A stretch of 64,000 bases of DNA from RHKX01 sp963745755. GTDB lineage: Bacteria > Actinomycetota > Thermoleophilia > Solirubrobacterales > 70-9. The stretch covers positions 1,736,001 to 1,800,000 of the forward strand of contig CAVUYP010000001.1 in the NCBI GenBank assembly GCA_963745755.1. The letters are read 5' to 3'. Position 1 is the stretch's first letter. Every line of letters begins with the position of its first letter. Positions 34,430-44,663 of the stretch are shown one piece after another. The notes beneath the pieces were generated by a model. It had not been told where the DNA came from. It searched no databases and saw only the letters and a program-made list of their open reading frames with translations. A program made the translations under genes and the position numbers.

Positions 34430-34640
34430 CAAGCCCCGGCCCCGCTTTCACCCGCCGCGGCCCGCTTCCACCCGCCGCGCCCCGCTTCCACCCGCCGAGG
34501 TCCGCCGTCCACCCGCCGAGCCCCGCTTCCAACCGCCGAGGTCGAGGTAACGGGCAACTGTTCCCCTTTTCCTCGACCTCGGCGGAGGGTTGGGGCTGGG
34601 GGTTGGGCTGGGGGTTGGGCTTGGGGTCCGGGTGTGGGGT
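34430..34640. repeat. Dispersed 3'-end palindrome with tandem repeats, copy C
   Basis: The best copy. CCGCCGAGGTCGAGG (34533-34547) and CCTCGACCTCGGCGG (34571-34585) are perfect 15-base inverted arms around a 23-base loop containing GGGCAACTGTTCCCC. Upstream are four or five 20-22 base units of type CCCGCTTCCACCCGCCG, and downstream a GGGGTTGGGCT array. It lies between convergent genes. Confidence 0.85.
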
Positions 34641-34654
34641 CCGGGTGGAGAGCG

Positions 34655-36084
34655 TCAGGTGGGCAGGTGGACGGTGAAGATCGCGCCGCCGCCGGGGGCG
34701 TCGGACGCCGTCGCGGTGCCGCCGTGGGCTGCGGCGACCTCGGCGACGATCGCGAGGCCGAGGCCGGCGCCGCCGCTCGCCCGGCTGCGCGCCTCGCCGG
34801 TCCGCCAGAAGCGCTCGAAGACGCGGTCGCCGCCATCGCCGGGCAGGCCCGGGCCGTGGTCGCGGACGGTCAGCGTCGCCTCGTCGCCGGCGCCGCCGAC
34901 CGCGACCTCGATCATGCCGGCGCCGTGGCTGACCGCGTTGCCGAGCAGGTTGGCGGCCAGCTGGCGGAGCTGGTCGGGATCGCCGCACAGCGCCGGGGCG
35001 CCGTCGGCGGCGAGGACGATCTCACGGTCGGGCGCGGCGATCCGCGCGTCGGCGCAGGCGTCGGCGGCGATCGCGCCGAGGTCGACCGGCTCGCGGCGGG
35101 CGTCGCGCACCTCGTCGAGGCGGGCGAGGGTGAGGAGATCGTCGACGAGCCCGCCCATCCGCGCCGACTCCTCCTCGATCCGGCGCATCGACCTCTCGAG
35201 GTCGTCGGGGTCGGCGCCGGCGCCGAGCCGGAACAGCTCGGCGTAGCCGCGGATCGAGCTGAGCGGCGTCCGCAGCTCGTGCGAGGCGTCGGCGAGGAAG
35301 CTGCGGAGCCGCTCCTCTCCGGCCCGCTGGTCGGCGAAGGCGCGTTCCAGCCGCGTCAGCATCTCGTTGAAGGCGATGCCGAGGCGGCCGACCTCGGTGC
35401 GCTCGTCGACCTCGTCGACCCGGTGCGACATGTCGCCGGCGGCGATCTCCCTCGCGGTCGCCTCGATCCGCGCCAGCGGCCGCAGCCCGACCCGGACCGC
35501 CCAGTAGCTGATCGCGCCGAGCGCGGCGAGGACGAGCAGGCTGACGAGCAGCTCGATGCCGCGCAGCCGCGCCAGCGTGGCGTCGAAATCGGTCAGCGGG
35601 ATGGCCGCGATCACGGTCTGCCCGTCGGGGGCGGTCAGGCTGCGTCACGCGGAAGTCGCTGCCGCCGACCTTCGGAGGGGACGTCGATCGGCGGGTCGCC
35701 GCCGAACCCGGCGTCGGCGGGCAGGTCGGCGGGCAGGTCCGGCTTCGCGGACGATTCGCCGCCGCTGACGATGCGCCCGGCGATCGTCCGCCCGTCGGCG
35801 CTGCGGACCTCCCCGTAGGTGCCGGCCGGCAACTGCGGGCCGATCGGGATCTGCGCCGGCCCGGACCCGGCGCCGGGAGGAACCGGGAAGTCACTCGGGG
35901 ACGGCGCCCCGATCGCCTGCCCGGCCAGAGAGCGGACGACGAGCGGAGCCGCATCGCGCGCCTGCTGGTCGACGCGATCGGAGAGGTAGGAGCGGAGCGC
36001 GAAGTAGGAGGCCAGCGCCAGCGCCAGCAGCCCGATCGCCGAGACCGCGAGCAGGATCAGGACGAGCCGCCGGCTCAGCGACAT
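34655..36084 (-). pseudogene. Sensor histidine kinase, two frame changes
   Basis: Corrected length about 475 residues. N-terminal helix (9-30), an extracellular Pro-rich sensor domain (to about 165), a second helix (LLVSLLVLAALGAISYWAV), a HAMP linker (RPLARIEATAREIAAGDMSHRV), HisKA with ASHELRTPLSSIRG (phospho-His), and HATPase boxes NLLGNAVSHG, DHGPGLP and GAGLGLAIV. Frame changes lie at 35,677-35,680 (GGGG) and 35,638-35,639 (GG), each one extra base. Both fall in the sensor domain. It starts three bases after its response regulator. Confidence 0.82.
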
Positions 36085-36087
36085 CGC

Positions 36088-36795
36088 TCAGTCCCGCGGC
36101 AGGCGCAGCGAGTAGCCGACGCCGCGAACGGTGTGGATCAGCGGTCGCCGATCGCGGTCGACCTTCTTGCGCAGGTAGCTGATGTAGGTCTCGAGGACCC
36201 GTCCGTCGCCGCCGAAGTCGTAGTTCCAGACGTGGTCGAGGATCTGCGCCCGCGTCAGCGCCCGCCGCGGGTTGAGCATCAGGTAGCGCAGCAGACGGAA
36301 TTCGGTGTCGGTCAGGTCGACCGGATCGCCGGCGCGAAACACCTCCCGGGTGTCCTCGTCGAGCTCGATCTCGTCGAAGACGAGCCTCGGGTCCTCCTCG
36401 CTGAGCCCCGCCCGGCGCAGGATCGCCCTGATCCTGGCGACGAGCTCCTCGACGCTGAACGGCTTCGTCATGTAGTCGTCGCCGCCGAGGCTGAGGCCGC
36501 GCACCTTGTCCTCGGTGGTGTCGCGAGCGGTCAGGAACACGATCGGGACCGAGCTGCGGCGCTCGGCGAGGCGCTTCGCGACAGCGAAGCCGTCGAGGCC
36601 GGGCATCATCACGTCGAGGACGATCAGGTGCGGGCGGAAGCCGTCGAACCGCTGCAGCGCCTCGGCCCCGTCCGCCGCCGCCTCGACCTCGAAGCCCTCG
36701 TAGCGGAGGGCCATGGTCAGCAACTCGGCGATGCTTGGCTCGTCGTCGACGACGAGGATCCGCTGCCCGGCGGTCGATTCGGCTGCGGCGCTCAC
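36088..36795 (-). CDS. OmpR/PhoB-type response regulator
   Basis: 235 residues from GTG 36795. Receiver domain: VVDDEPS (acidic pocket), LIVLDVMMPG with the phospho-Asp, FLTARDT and KPFS. The C-terminal winged helix has LTDTEFRLLRYLMLNPRRALTRAQILDHVWNYDFGGDGRVLETYISYLRKKVD and GVGYSLRL. The cognate kinase lies downstream and an ABC exporter upstream on the same strand, so the regulator probably controls that exporter. Confidence 0.92.
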   Translation of the reverse strand: MSAAAESTAGQRILVVDDEPSIAELLTMALRYEGFEVEAAADGAEALQRFDGFRPHLIVLDVMMPGLDGFAVAKRLAERRSSVPIVFLTARDTTEDKVRGLSLGGDDYMTKPFSVEELVARIRAILRRAGLSEEDPRLVFDEIELDEDTREVFRAGDPVDLTDTEFRLLRYLMLNPRRALTRAQILDHVWNYDFGGDGRVLETYISYLRKKVDRDRRPLIHTVRGVGYSLRLPRD

Positions 36796-36847
36796 GGAGG
36801 GATCATCTCGAACCTCCCTGGGATCTTCCTGAGAGAACCCTTGGAGG

Positions 36848-37590
<743 letters not shown>

Positions 37591-37616
37591 CTTCTTCTCC
37601 TTTTCGTCGTCCCTTT

Positions 37617-39050
37617 TCATCCGAGGCTCCGCAACGCCTCGGCCGGCCGCAGGCGGGCCGTGCGCATGCCGCCGATCGTTCCGGCGACGAGGCCGCCCAG
37701 CACCGCCAGGGCGATCGCAAGGACGACCATCCCGGGGCTCACCGGGGCGCCCAGCGTCACCGTGCTGACCGCATCCGCGGCCGCGCCGGCGCCGGGCGGC
37801 CCACCGGCGCCGGGCGGGCCGCCGGGGGGTCCGAAGCCGCTGCTCGACGCCGCCACCGAGGCATCGAGGCTGATCCCCGCGGCGCCGATCGCGGCCGCCG
37901 CGACTAGGCCGATCAGCACGCCGCCGAGACCACCGAGCAGGCCCTGCGCGACCGACTCGCCGGCGACCTGCCGGACGACCAGCCACTGCCGCCAGCCGAT
38001 CGCCTTCAGCGTCCCGAGCTCACGGGTCCGCTTGTTGATCGACGACAGGGTGACCAGCGTCGTGATCCCGAAGGCGCCGAGCAGGGCCACGACCGCCAGC
38101 GCCGTCCCGAGCTTGCCGGACAGGTTCCTGGCGTCGACCAGCGACCCGCTGACCTGGTCGGCGACGTCCGAGGACGTGGTCACCTCGGCGCCGGCGAACG
38201 CCGACTCGATCCGCCCGGCGACCGCATCGACCTGCGAGGGGCTCGCGGCTGTGACCTCGATCGCGTTGATCCGGCCCTTCAGGTCGGCCTGCTTCTGCAG
38301 CGTGCCGAGCTCCACGTAGACGTCGGAGGCCTGGCCGCCGACGGCCCCCGAGGAGATGCCGACGACCTCGAAGCTGCCCTCGCCGACGTCGATCGTGTCG
38401 CCGATCGCGACGGCCCCCTGAGTCGCATACGAGCTCGAGACGACGGCCTCGTGCCTGCCGCCGATGTAGGAGCCGTCGGTGATCTGTGAGCTGGTGAGCA
38501 GCCCGAGGTCGGGGTTGGAGGTGTCGACCCCGGCGACGCTGAGCGTGTCGAAGTTGATCGAGTCGGGGGGGCCGCCGGTCGGCGTCGCTCCGGCCGGCGC
38601 TTCCTGCCCGGCCCCCTGCCCGCTCGATTCCGGGACCTTCCCGGAGACGTGGATCAGGTTCAGGCTCAGCCCCGCCGCCGTCCGCTCGACACCGTCGACG
38701 GAATCGACCCTGCCCTGCTTGGCGGCGGCGAAGCTGGTGTCGGTCGAGACGTACCGGTAGCTGTCGAAGCGCTCGCCGGCCTTGCCGAGGTCGTCGAGCC
38801 CGATCGGGCCCCCGCCCCGGTCCGGCGGCGGCCCGCCCCCCTCCTCCCGGGAGATCGGCCGGGCGACGGACATCTCGGTGCCGACTCCGGTCAGCGGCTC
38901 GAGAACCTCCGACTGCGCGTCGTCGAGGCCGGCCGAGAGCGAGGTCACGGCGACGACCAGCCCGACGCCGAGGGCGAGACAGGTCGCGGTCAGGATCGTT
39001 CTGCCCTTCCGGCGCCGCAGCTCGGCGCCCAGGTACCGCAGGTAGAACAA
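37617..39050 (-). CDS. ABC exporter permease, FtsX family
   Basis: 477 residues, chosen from TTG 39050 because AAGGAA lies eight bases before it. One helix (about 20-45), a large extracellular MacB-like domain (to about 315), then three helices; the last FtsX block contains KRTRELGTLKAIGWRQWLVVRQV. The loop near 415-440 is a Gly/Pro-rich stretch (GPPGGPPGAGG). A single FtsX module implies a dimer. The gene heads a run of permease, ATPase, response regulator and kinase, a layout seen in envelope-stress and antimicrobial-peptide export modules. Confidence 0.85.
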   Translation of the reverse strand: MFYLRYLGAELRRRKGRTILTATCLALGVGLVVAVTSLSAGLDDAQSEVLEPLTGVGTEMSVARPISREEGGGPPPDRGGGPIGLDDLGKAGERFDSYRYVSTDTSFAAAKQGRVDSVDGVERTAAGLSLNLIHVSGKVPESSGQGAGQEAPAGATPTGGPPDSINFDTLSVAGVDTSNPDLGLLTSSQITDGSYIGGRHEAVVSSSYATQGAVAIGDTIDVGEGSFEVVGISSGAVGGQASDVYVELGTLQKQADLKGRINAIEVTAASPSQVDAVAGRIESAFAGAEVTTSSDVADQVSGSLVDARNLSGKLGTALAVVALLGAFGITTLVTLSSINKRTRELGTLKAIGWRQWLVVRQVAGESVAQGLLGGLGGVLIGLVAAAAIGAAGISLDASVAASSSGFGPPGGPPGAGGPPGAGAAADAVSTVTLGAPVSPGMVVLAIALAVLGGLVAGTIGGMRTARLRPAEALRSLG

Positions 39051-39196
39051 GGGAGGGTTCCTTTCGATCGCTTGCGGGTGCCATCGAAGCCGCCGCCCCT
39101 GCGAGCGCCGCGTGGGTTTGCTCGGAAATCGCTGAGAGGCGACCGGGCGCGCAACCCAACCCGGGTGGGTGACCCCTGGTATCAATCGGCGTCGCA

Positions 39197-39841
39197 ATGA
39201 GACGTCGCCCCGATCGACGAGGGCCTGCCGGCGCCGCGGCGCAGCCGCGAGCTGGCCGGCCGGTCGCCGCGACGACGAGCACAGACGACTGGATCTTCGG
39301 CTACGGGTCGCTGGTCGACGAGCACCCGCCGAGCGGCTCTCCGCAGCCGATCGGGGCATCGTGGGCCCGGCTTCACGGCTTCCGCCGCTCCTGGAACGTC
39401 GCGATGTCCAACGCCGATCCGGGCAACGACCGCAAGCACTACGTCGACCCCGAGACCGCCGAGCGGCCCGACATCCAGGTGGCCTTCGCGAACCTCCGCG
39501 AGTCGCCGTCGGAGTGGTGCATCGGCGTGCTGATCCCGACCCCGCCCGGATCGCCGGGCATCTTCGACGAGCGCGAGGTCAACTACCGCCGGATCGAGGT
39601 CACGGAGCTGCTGTCGCCGCGTCCATCCGGGAGGGCATGGACCTACGTCGGGCTCGACGCCGCCCGGGAGCGATACGAGCGCGGACGGCGGGCCGGAGCG
39701 GCATTCGTCGCCCGCGAGTACGCGGAAGCGGTCGAAGCGGGATTCCGGCGGGCGGGCGGGCCGATCCACCGCGAGTTCCTCGATTCGACCGACCCGATCG
39801 GGCTGCCGACCCGCCCGCTGCGGCTCGTGCTGCGACCCTGA
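39197..39841 (+). CDS. Gamma-glutamylcyclotransferase-like protein
   Basis: 214 residues. The segment WIFGYGSLV (about 32-40) is the substrate-binding loop of the GGCT/AIG2/ChaC fold, and a conserved Glu occurs in DEREVNYRRIEV. The product may release 5-oxoproline from gamma-glutamyl compounds, but the family has several activities. The N-terminal 25 residues are Arg/Ala-rich, so an internal start near residue 24 is possible. It is divergent from the ABC exporter and precedes gltB. Confidence 0.65.
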   Translation: MRRRPDRRGPAGAAAQPRAGRPVAATTSTDDWIFGYGSLVDEHPPSGSPQPIGASWARLHGFRRSWNVAMSNADPGNDRKHYVDPETAERPDIQVAFANLRESPSEWCIGVLIPTPPGSPGIFDEREVNYRRIEVTELLSPRPSGRAWTYVGLDAARERYERGRRAGAAFVAREYAEAVEAGFRRAGGPIHREFLDSTDPIGLPTRPLRLVLRP

Positions 39842-40040
39842 CGCTCAGCCGGTGGGAGCGGATCGGCGCACGGCCCGGTTCCGGTGCGCGAACCGGGGGG
39901 GCCGCTGCGGTTCCGAATTCCGACGGCTCGACGCGGGTTGCCGTACCCTTTCGGGGCCACCGTGCGGTCCCCGACCCGGGCTCTCAAGGGGTCGCACGCG
40001 TCCGGTCGGCATCGAACCTGCGCCCGTCGCGGGGCCTTTC

Positions 40041-43000
40041 ATGACTCGCAAAGACAACAGCTTCGCCAACCCCGCTCCGGCCTCCCGCGAGGAGGGCTTC
40101 GCCGGCGTTCACGACCCCGCCTTCTTCCATGACGGCTGCGGGGTCGCCTGCGTGGCCCGCCTCGACGGCAAGGCGATCCACGAGACGATCGACCGGGCGC
40201 TGGTGGCGCTCGACCGGCTCGAGCACCGCGGCGCGGCGGGCGCCGACGAGTCGACCGGCGACGGCGCCGGGATCATGTTCGGCCTGCCGCACGAGTTCTT
40301 CCGGTCGCGGACCGCCGAGATCGACAGCAAGCCGGTCGTCCTCCCCGGCCCCGGCCGACTCGCGGTCGCGATGTGCTTCATGCGCCGCGACCCGCGCGGC
40401 GGCACCGAGCGGATCCGGCGCCGGATCGCCGAGCTCGTGTCCGAGGCCGGCCACACCCCGATCGGCTGGCGCCAGGTCCCGGTCGACGAGACCTCGTGCG
40501 GCGAGCTGGCCCGTCGCTGCGCGCCGCAGATCAGCCAGCTCTTCATCGCCGCCGGCGACCACGTCGACGACGAGGAGTCCTTCGACCGCACCCTGTTCGT
40601 GATCCGGCGCCGGGCCGAGCGCGAGCTCGGCTCCGACGTCTTCTTCCCGAGCATGTCCTGCCGGACGATCGTCTACAAGGGGATGCTGACGGCGCCGCAG
40701 CTGCCGCAGTTCTTCCCCGACCTCCGCGACCGGTCGCTGCGCAGCACCTTCGCGATCGTCCACTCGCGCTTCTCGACGAACACGGCGCCGAGCTGGGAGC
40801 TGGCCCAGCCGCTGCGGATGATCGCCCACAACGGCGAGATCAACACCGTCCGCGGCAACGTCAACTGGATGCGGGCCCGGGAGGCGGTGCTCTCCTCCGA
40901 CGCCTTCGGCGGCGACCTCGACGACTGCCTGCCGCTGATCGACGAGGGGGTCTCCGACTCCGCCGCCTTCGATCGGGCGTTCGAGCTGATGGTCCTCGGC
41001 GGCCGCACCCCCCATCACGCGATGATGATGATGGTCCCCGCCTCCTGGGAGGACCGCGAGGACGTCCCCGCCGAGCTCGAGGGTTTCTACCGCTACCACT
41101 CCCGCCTGCTCGAACCCTGGGACGGACCGGCCGGGATCGCCTTCTGCGACGGCCGCACCCTCGGCGCGATGCTCGACCGCAACGGCCTGCGGCCGGGCCG
41201 CTGGATGATCACCCGCGACGGCTGGGTCTGCCTCGGCTCGGAGTCGGGCATCTTCACGACGACCCCGAACAAGGTCGCGCGGATGGGCCGCCTCCATCCC
41301 GCCCAGCTCTTCGTCGTCGATCTCGAGACCGGGCTCGTCCGCACCGACGGCGAACCCGAGCTCGCGGTCGCCTCCTCGGCTCCCTACGGCGAGTGGTACA
41401 CGGAGGGCAAGCTCGGCGTCCGCCAGCTTCCCGACCCGATGGCGACGATCCGGCCGGTCGAGCCGCTGCTGAAGCGTCAGCTGGCGTTCGGATACACCCA
41501 GGAGGACCTGCGGACGCTGCTCGCGCCGCTCCTGCGCGACGGCCGCGAGCCGACCGGCTCGATGGGCAACGACCTCGCCCTCGCAGTCTTCTCCGACTAC
41601 CGGCCGTCCCTGTACAGCTACTTCAAGCAGCGCTTCGCGCAGGTCACGAACCCGGCGATCGACTCGGTCCGCGAGCAGTGCGTTATGAGCCTCCGCACCG
41701 ACATCGGCCCGCAGGGGAACCTGCTCAGCAGCGAGCCGCAGGTCGTCAACCACGTCGAGCTCGCGCAGCCGATCCTCACCGACTTCGAGCTCGAGCGGCT
41801 TCGCCGTAACCCCCACAACGCCCTGCACAGCACGACGATCGACACCACCTGGGCGCTCGACGACGGCGAGGAGGGCCTCGAGGCCGCCCTCGAGCGGATC
41901 CGCGCCCAGGCGGTCGAGGCGGTCGCCGGCGACACGACGCTGCTGGTACTCAGCGACCGGCCGACGAGCGCCGAGCGGGTGCCGATCCCCTCGCTGCTCG
42001 CCTGCTCGACCGTCCATCACGCACTGACCCTGGAGGGCACGCGGCTGCGCGCGGCGCTCGTCGTCGAGTCCGGCGAGCCCCGCGAGACCCATCACCTGGC
42101 CGCCCTGATCGGCTACGGGGCGACTGCGATCAACCCGTATCTGATGCTGGAGACGATGACGATGCTCGACGAGCCGACGGTCGGCCTCGACGGGCCGCTC
42201 GCCGATGCCAACGAGCTGGCGATCGCCGGGATCGGCAAGGGCCTGCTGAAGATCCTTTCGAAGATCGGGATCGCGACGATCCGCTCCTACCGCGGCGCCC
42301 AGATCTTCGAGATCGTCGGCATCGACGAGGACGTCGTCGCCACCCACTTCACCGGAACGCCCTCGCGGCTCGGCGGCATCGGCCTCGGCGAGATCGCCCG
42401 CGAGGCGCTCGACCGCCACGCCCGCGCCTACCCGGAGGCGCACGGCCTCGCCCTGCCCGAGCATGTCGAGGAGGCGCGCCTGGCCGCCGACAGCGAGAAG
42501 CTGCTCCCCCAGGGCGGCGTCTACCGCTGGCGCCGCGACGGCGAGAAGCACATGTGGGATCCGGAGACGATCGCCTCACTGCAGCGGGCCGCCCGCTCCG
42601 AGGACGGCGCCGCCGAGGAGTCCTACGAGGAGTTCAGCCATCGCGTCAACGAGGAGAACGCCGAGCACGCGCTGCTCCGCGGCCTGCTCGAATTCACCGA
42701 CGGCGGCGGCCCGCTGCCGATCGAGGACGTCGAGCCGGCGAGCGAGATCGTCAAGCGGTTCTCGACCGGCGCGATGAGCCTCGGCGCCCTCTCTCCCGAG
42801 GCGCACGAGACGCTGGCGATCGCGATGAACCGCCTCGGCGGCCGGTCGAACAGCGGCGAGGGCGGCGAGGACCGGCGCCGCAACACCCCGGACCCGAACG
42901 GCGATCAGCGTCGCTCGCGGATCCGCCAGGTCGCCTCCGGCCGCTTCGGGGTCGACGTCGAGTACCTCTCCCGCGCCGACCAGATCCAGATCAAGATCGC

Positions 43001-44660
43001 TCAGGGCGCCAAGCCCGGCGAGGGCGGGCAGCTGCCCGGCCACAAGGTCGACGCCTACATCGGCGCCCTCCGCTACGCGCTGCCCGGCACCGAGCTGATC
43101 TCACCGCCCCCCCACCACGACATCTACTCGATCGAGGACCTCAAGCAGCTCATCTACGACCTCCGCGCGGCCAACCCGACGGCCGGGGTGTCGGTGAAGC
43201 TCGCCGCCGAATCCGGCGTCGGCACGGTCGCCGTCGGCTGCGTCAAGGCGGGCGCCGACCACGTCGTCATCGCCGGCCACGACGGCGGCACCGGCGCCTC
43301 GCCGCTCTCCTCGATCCAGGGCGCCGGCGTGCCCTGGGAGATCGGCATCGCCGAGACCCAGCAGGCGCTGCTCGACAGCGGCCTGCGAACGCGGGTGGTC
43401 CTGCAGACCGACGGCCAGATGAGGACCGGCCGCGACGTCGTCGTCGGCGCCCTGCTCGGCGCCGACGAGATCGGCCTCTCGACCGCCCCGCTGATCGCCA
43501 CCGGCTGCATCATGATGCGCGTCTGCCACCTCAACACCTGCCCGGTCGGGGTCGCGACCCAGGACCCGGAGCTGCGCGCCCGTTTCTCGGGCAAGCCCGA
43601 GCACGTCGTCCGCTACATGCTGCTGGTCGCCGAGGAGGCGCGAGAGCTGATGGCGGCGCTCGGCGTCCGCCGCTTCAGCGACCTCGTCGGGCGCACCGAG
43701 CTGCTCCGCCAGAACGACCGCATCGAGCACTGGAAGGCGGGCTCGCTCGACCTGAGCCCGCTGCTCGCCGTGCCCGTGCAGGCCCGCAACGCGCCGCGCG
43801 GCTTCGTTCCCGGCGACGCCAAGGAGCATCCGGTCGGCGCCTCCTTCGACGAGCGCAAGCTGCTCCGCCCGGCGGCGGCGGCGATCGAGCGCGGCGAGCC
43901 GGTCAGCTTCGCGACGTCGGTGACCAACATCGACCTCGCCGTCGGCGGCCGCGTCTCGAATGCGCTCGTCGTCGCCCGCGGGGCCGAGGGCCTGCCCGAG
44001 GACACGATCCGTTTCGACCTGACCGGCTCCGCCGGCCAGACCGCCGGCGCCTGGCTCGCGCCCGGCGTGACGATCAACGTCGACGGCGACGTCAACGACT
44101 ACGCCGGCAAGGGGCTCTCCGGCGGCGTCCTCGCCGTCCGCCCCGCCTCGACCGCGGGCTACCGAGCCGAGCGCAACGTGATCGCCGGCAACGTCGCCCT
44201 CTACGGTGCGACCGCCGGCAAGGCGTTCTTCCGCGGCCTCGCCGGCGAGCGGTTCGCGGTCCGCAACTCCGGTGCCCTCGCCGTCGTCGAGGGGATCGGC
44301 GAGCACGGCTGCGAGTACATGACCGGCGGCTGCGTCGTCGTCCTCGGCCCGACCGGCCGCAACTTCGCCGCCGGCATGAGCGGCGGCATCGCCTGCATCT
44401 GGGATCCCGACGACGAGTTCCCGCCGAAGTGCAACATGGGCATGGTCGAGCTCGAGCCCGTCCACCCGGACGGCAACCGGTTCCTGCACGACCTCGTCAG
44501 CGAGCACCAGCTGCGGACCGGCTCGACGATCGCGGCCGGACTGCTCGATCGCTGGGACGAGGCCGCCAGCGAGTTCGTGGTCGTGATCCCGCCCGGCTTC
44601 CGCGCCGCCCTCGCCCACACCGCTCCGCCCGCCAAGGGCCGGACGATCAACCTCGCCTAG
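40041..44660 (+). CDS. gltB: Glutamate synthase, large subunit
   Basis: 1,539 residues from ATG 40041. C33 in HDGCGVACV is the N-terminal nucleophile that is exposed by removal of a propeptide and hydrolyses glutamine. Other seen blocks: NGEINTVRGN, the central domain, an FMN-binding TIM barrel (PGEGGQLPGHKVDAYI, GHDGGTGASPLSSIQGAG), the 3Fe-4S cysteines in CIMMRVCHLNTCPVGVA, and the glycine-rich C-terminal beta-helix (GGVLAVRP, GGCVVVLG, MSGGIACIWD). It makes two glutamates from glutamine and 2-oxoglutarate. The frame is open upstream to 39,852, but that part has no similarity to the family. Confidence 0.95.
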   Translation: MTRKDNSFANPAPASREEGFAGVHDPAFFHDGCGVACVARLDGKAIHETIDRALVALDRLEHRGAAGADESTGDGAGIMFGLPHEFFRSRTAEIDSKPVVLPGPGRLAVAMCFMRRDPRGGTERIRRRIAELVSEAGHTPIGWRQVPVDETSCGELARRCAPQISQLFIAAGDHVDDEESFDRTLFVIRRRAERELGSDVFFPSMSCRTIVYKGMLTAPQLPQFFPDLRDRSLRSTFAIVHSRFSTNTAPSWELAQPLRMIAHNGEINTVRGNVNWMRAREAVLSSDAFGGDLDDCLPLIDEGVSDSAAFDRAFELMVLGGRTPHHAMMMMVPASWEDREDVPAELEGFYRYHSRLLEPWDGPAGIAFCDGRTLGAMLDRNGLRPGRWMITRDGWVCLGSESGIFTTTPNKVARMGRLHPAQLFVVDLETGLVRTDGEPELAVASSAPYGEWYTEGKLGVRQLPDPMATIRPVEPLLKRQLAFGYTQEDLRTLLAPLLRDGREPTGSMGNDLALAVFSDYRPSLYSYFKQRFAQVTNPAIDSVREQCVMSLRTDIGPQGNLLSSEPQVVNHVELAQPILTDFELERLRRNPHNALHSTTIDTTWALDDGEEGLEAALERIRAQAVEAVAGDTTLLVLSDRPTSAERVPIPSLLACSTVHHALTLEGTRLRAALVVESGEPRETHHLAALIGYGATAINPYLMLETMTMLDEPTVGLDGPLADANELAIAGIGKGLLKILSKIGIATIRSYRGAQIFEIVGIDEDVVATHFTGTPSRLGGIGLGEIAREALDRHARAYPEAHGLALPEHVEEARLAADSEKLLPQGGVYRWRRDGEKHMWDPETIASLQRAARSEDGAAEESYEEFSHRVNEENAEHALLRGLLEFTDGGGPLPIEDVEPASEIVKRFSTGAMSLGALSPEAHETLAIAMNRLGGRSNSGEGGEDRRRNTPDPNGDQRRSRIRQVASGRFGVDVEYLSRADQIQIKIAQGAKPGEGGQLPGHKVDAYIGALRYALPGTELISPPPHHDIYSIEDLKQLIYDLRAANPTAGVSVKLAAESGVGTVAVGCVKAGADHVVIAGHDGGTGASPLSSIQGAGVPWEIGIAETQQALLDSGLRTRVVLQTDGQMRTGRDVVVGALLGADEIGLSTAPLIATGCIMMRVCHLNTCPVGVATQDPELRARFSGKPEHVVRYMLLVAEEARELMAALGVRRFSDLVGRTELLRQNDRIEHWKAGSLDLSPLLAVPVQARNAPRGFVPGDAKEHPVGASFDERKLLRPAAAAIERGEPVSFATSVTNIDLAVGGRVSNALVVARGAEGLPEDTIRFDLTGSAGQTAGAWLAPGVTINVDGDVNDYAGKGLSGGVLAVRPASTAGYRAERNVIAGNVALYGATAGKAFFRGLAGERFAVRNSGALAVVEGIGEHGCEYMTGGCVVVLGPTGRNFAAGMSGGIACIWDPDDEFPPKCNMGMVELEPVHPDGNRFLHDLVSEHQLRTGSTIAAGLLDRWDEAASEFVVVIPPGFRAALAHTAPPAKGRTINLA

Positions 44661-44663
44661 CCG

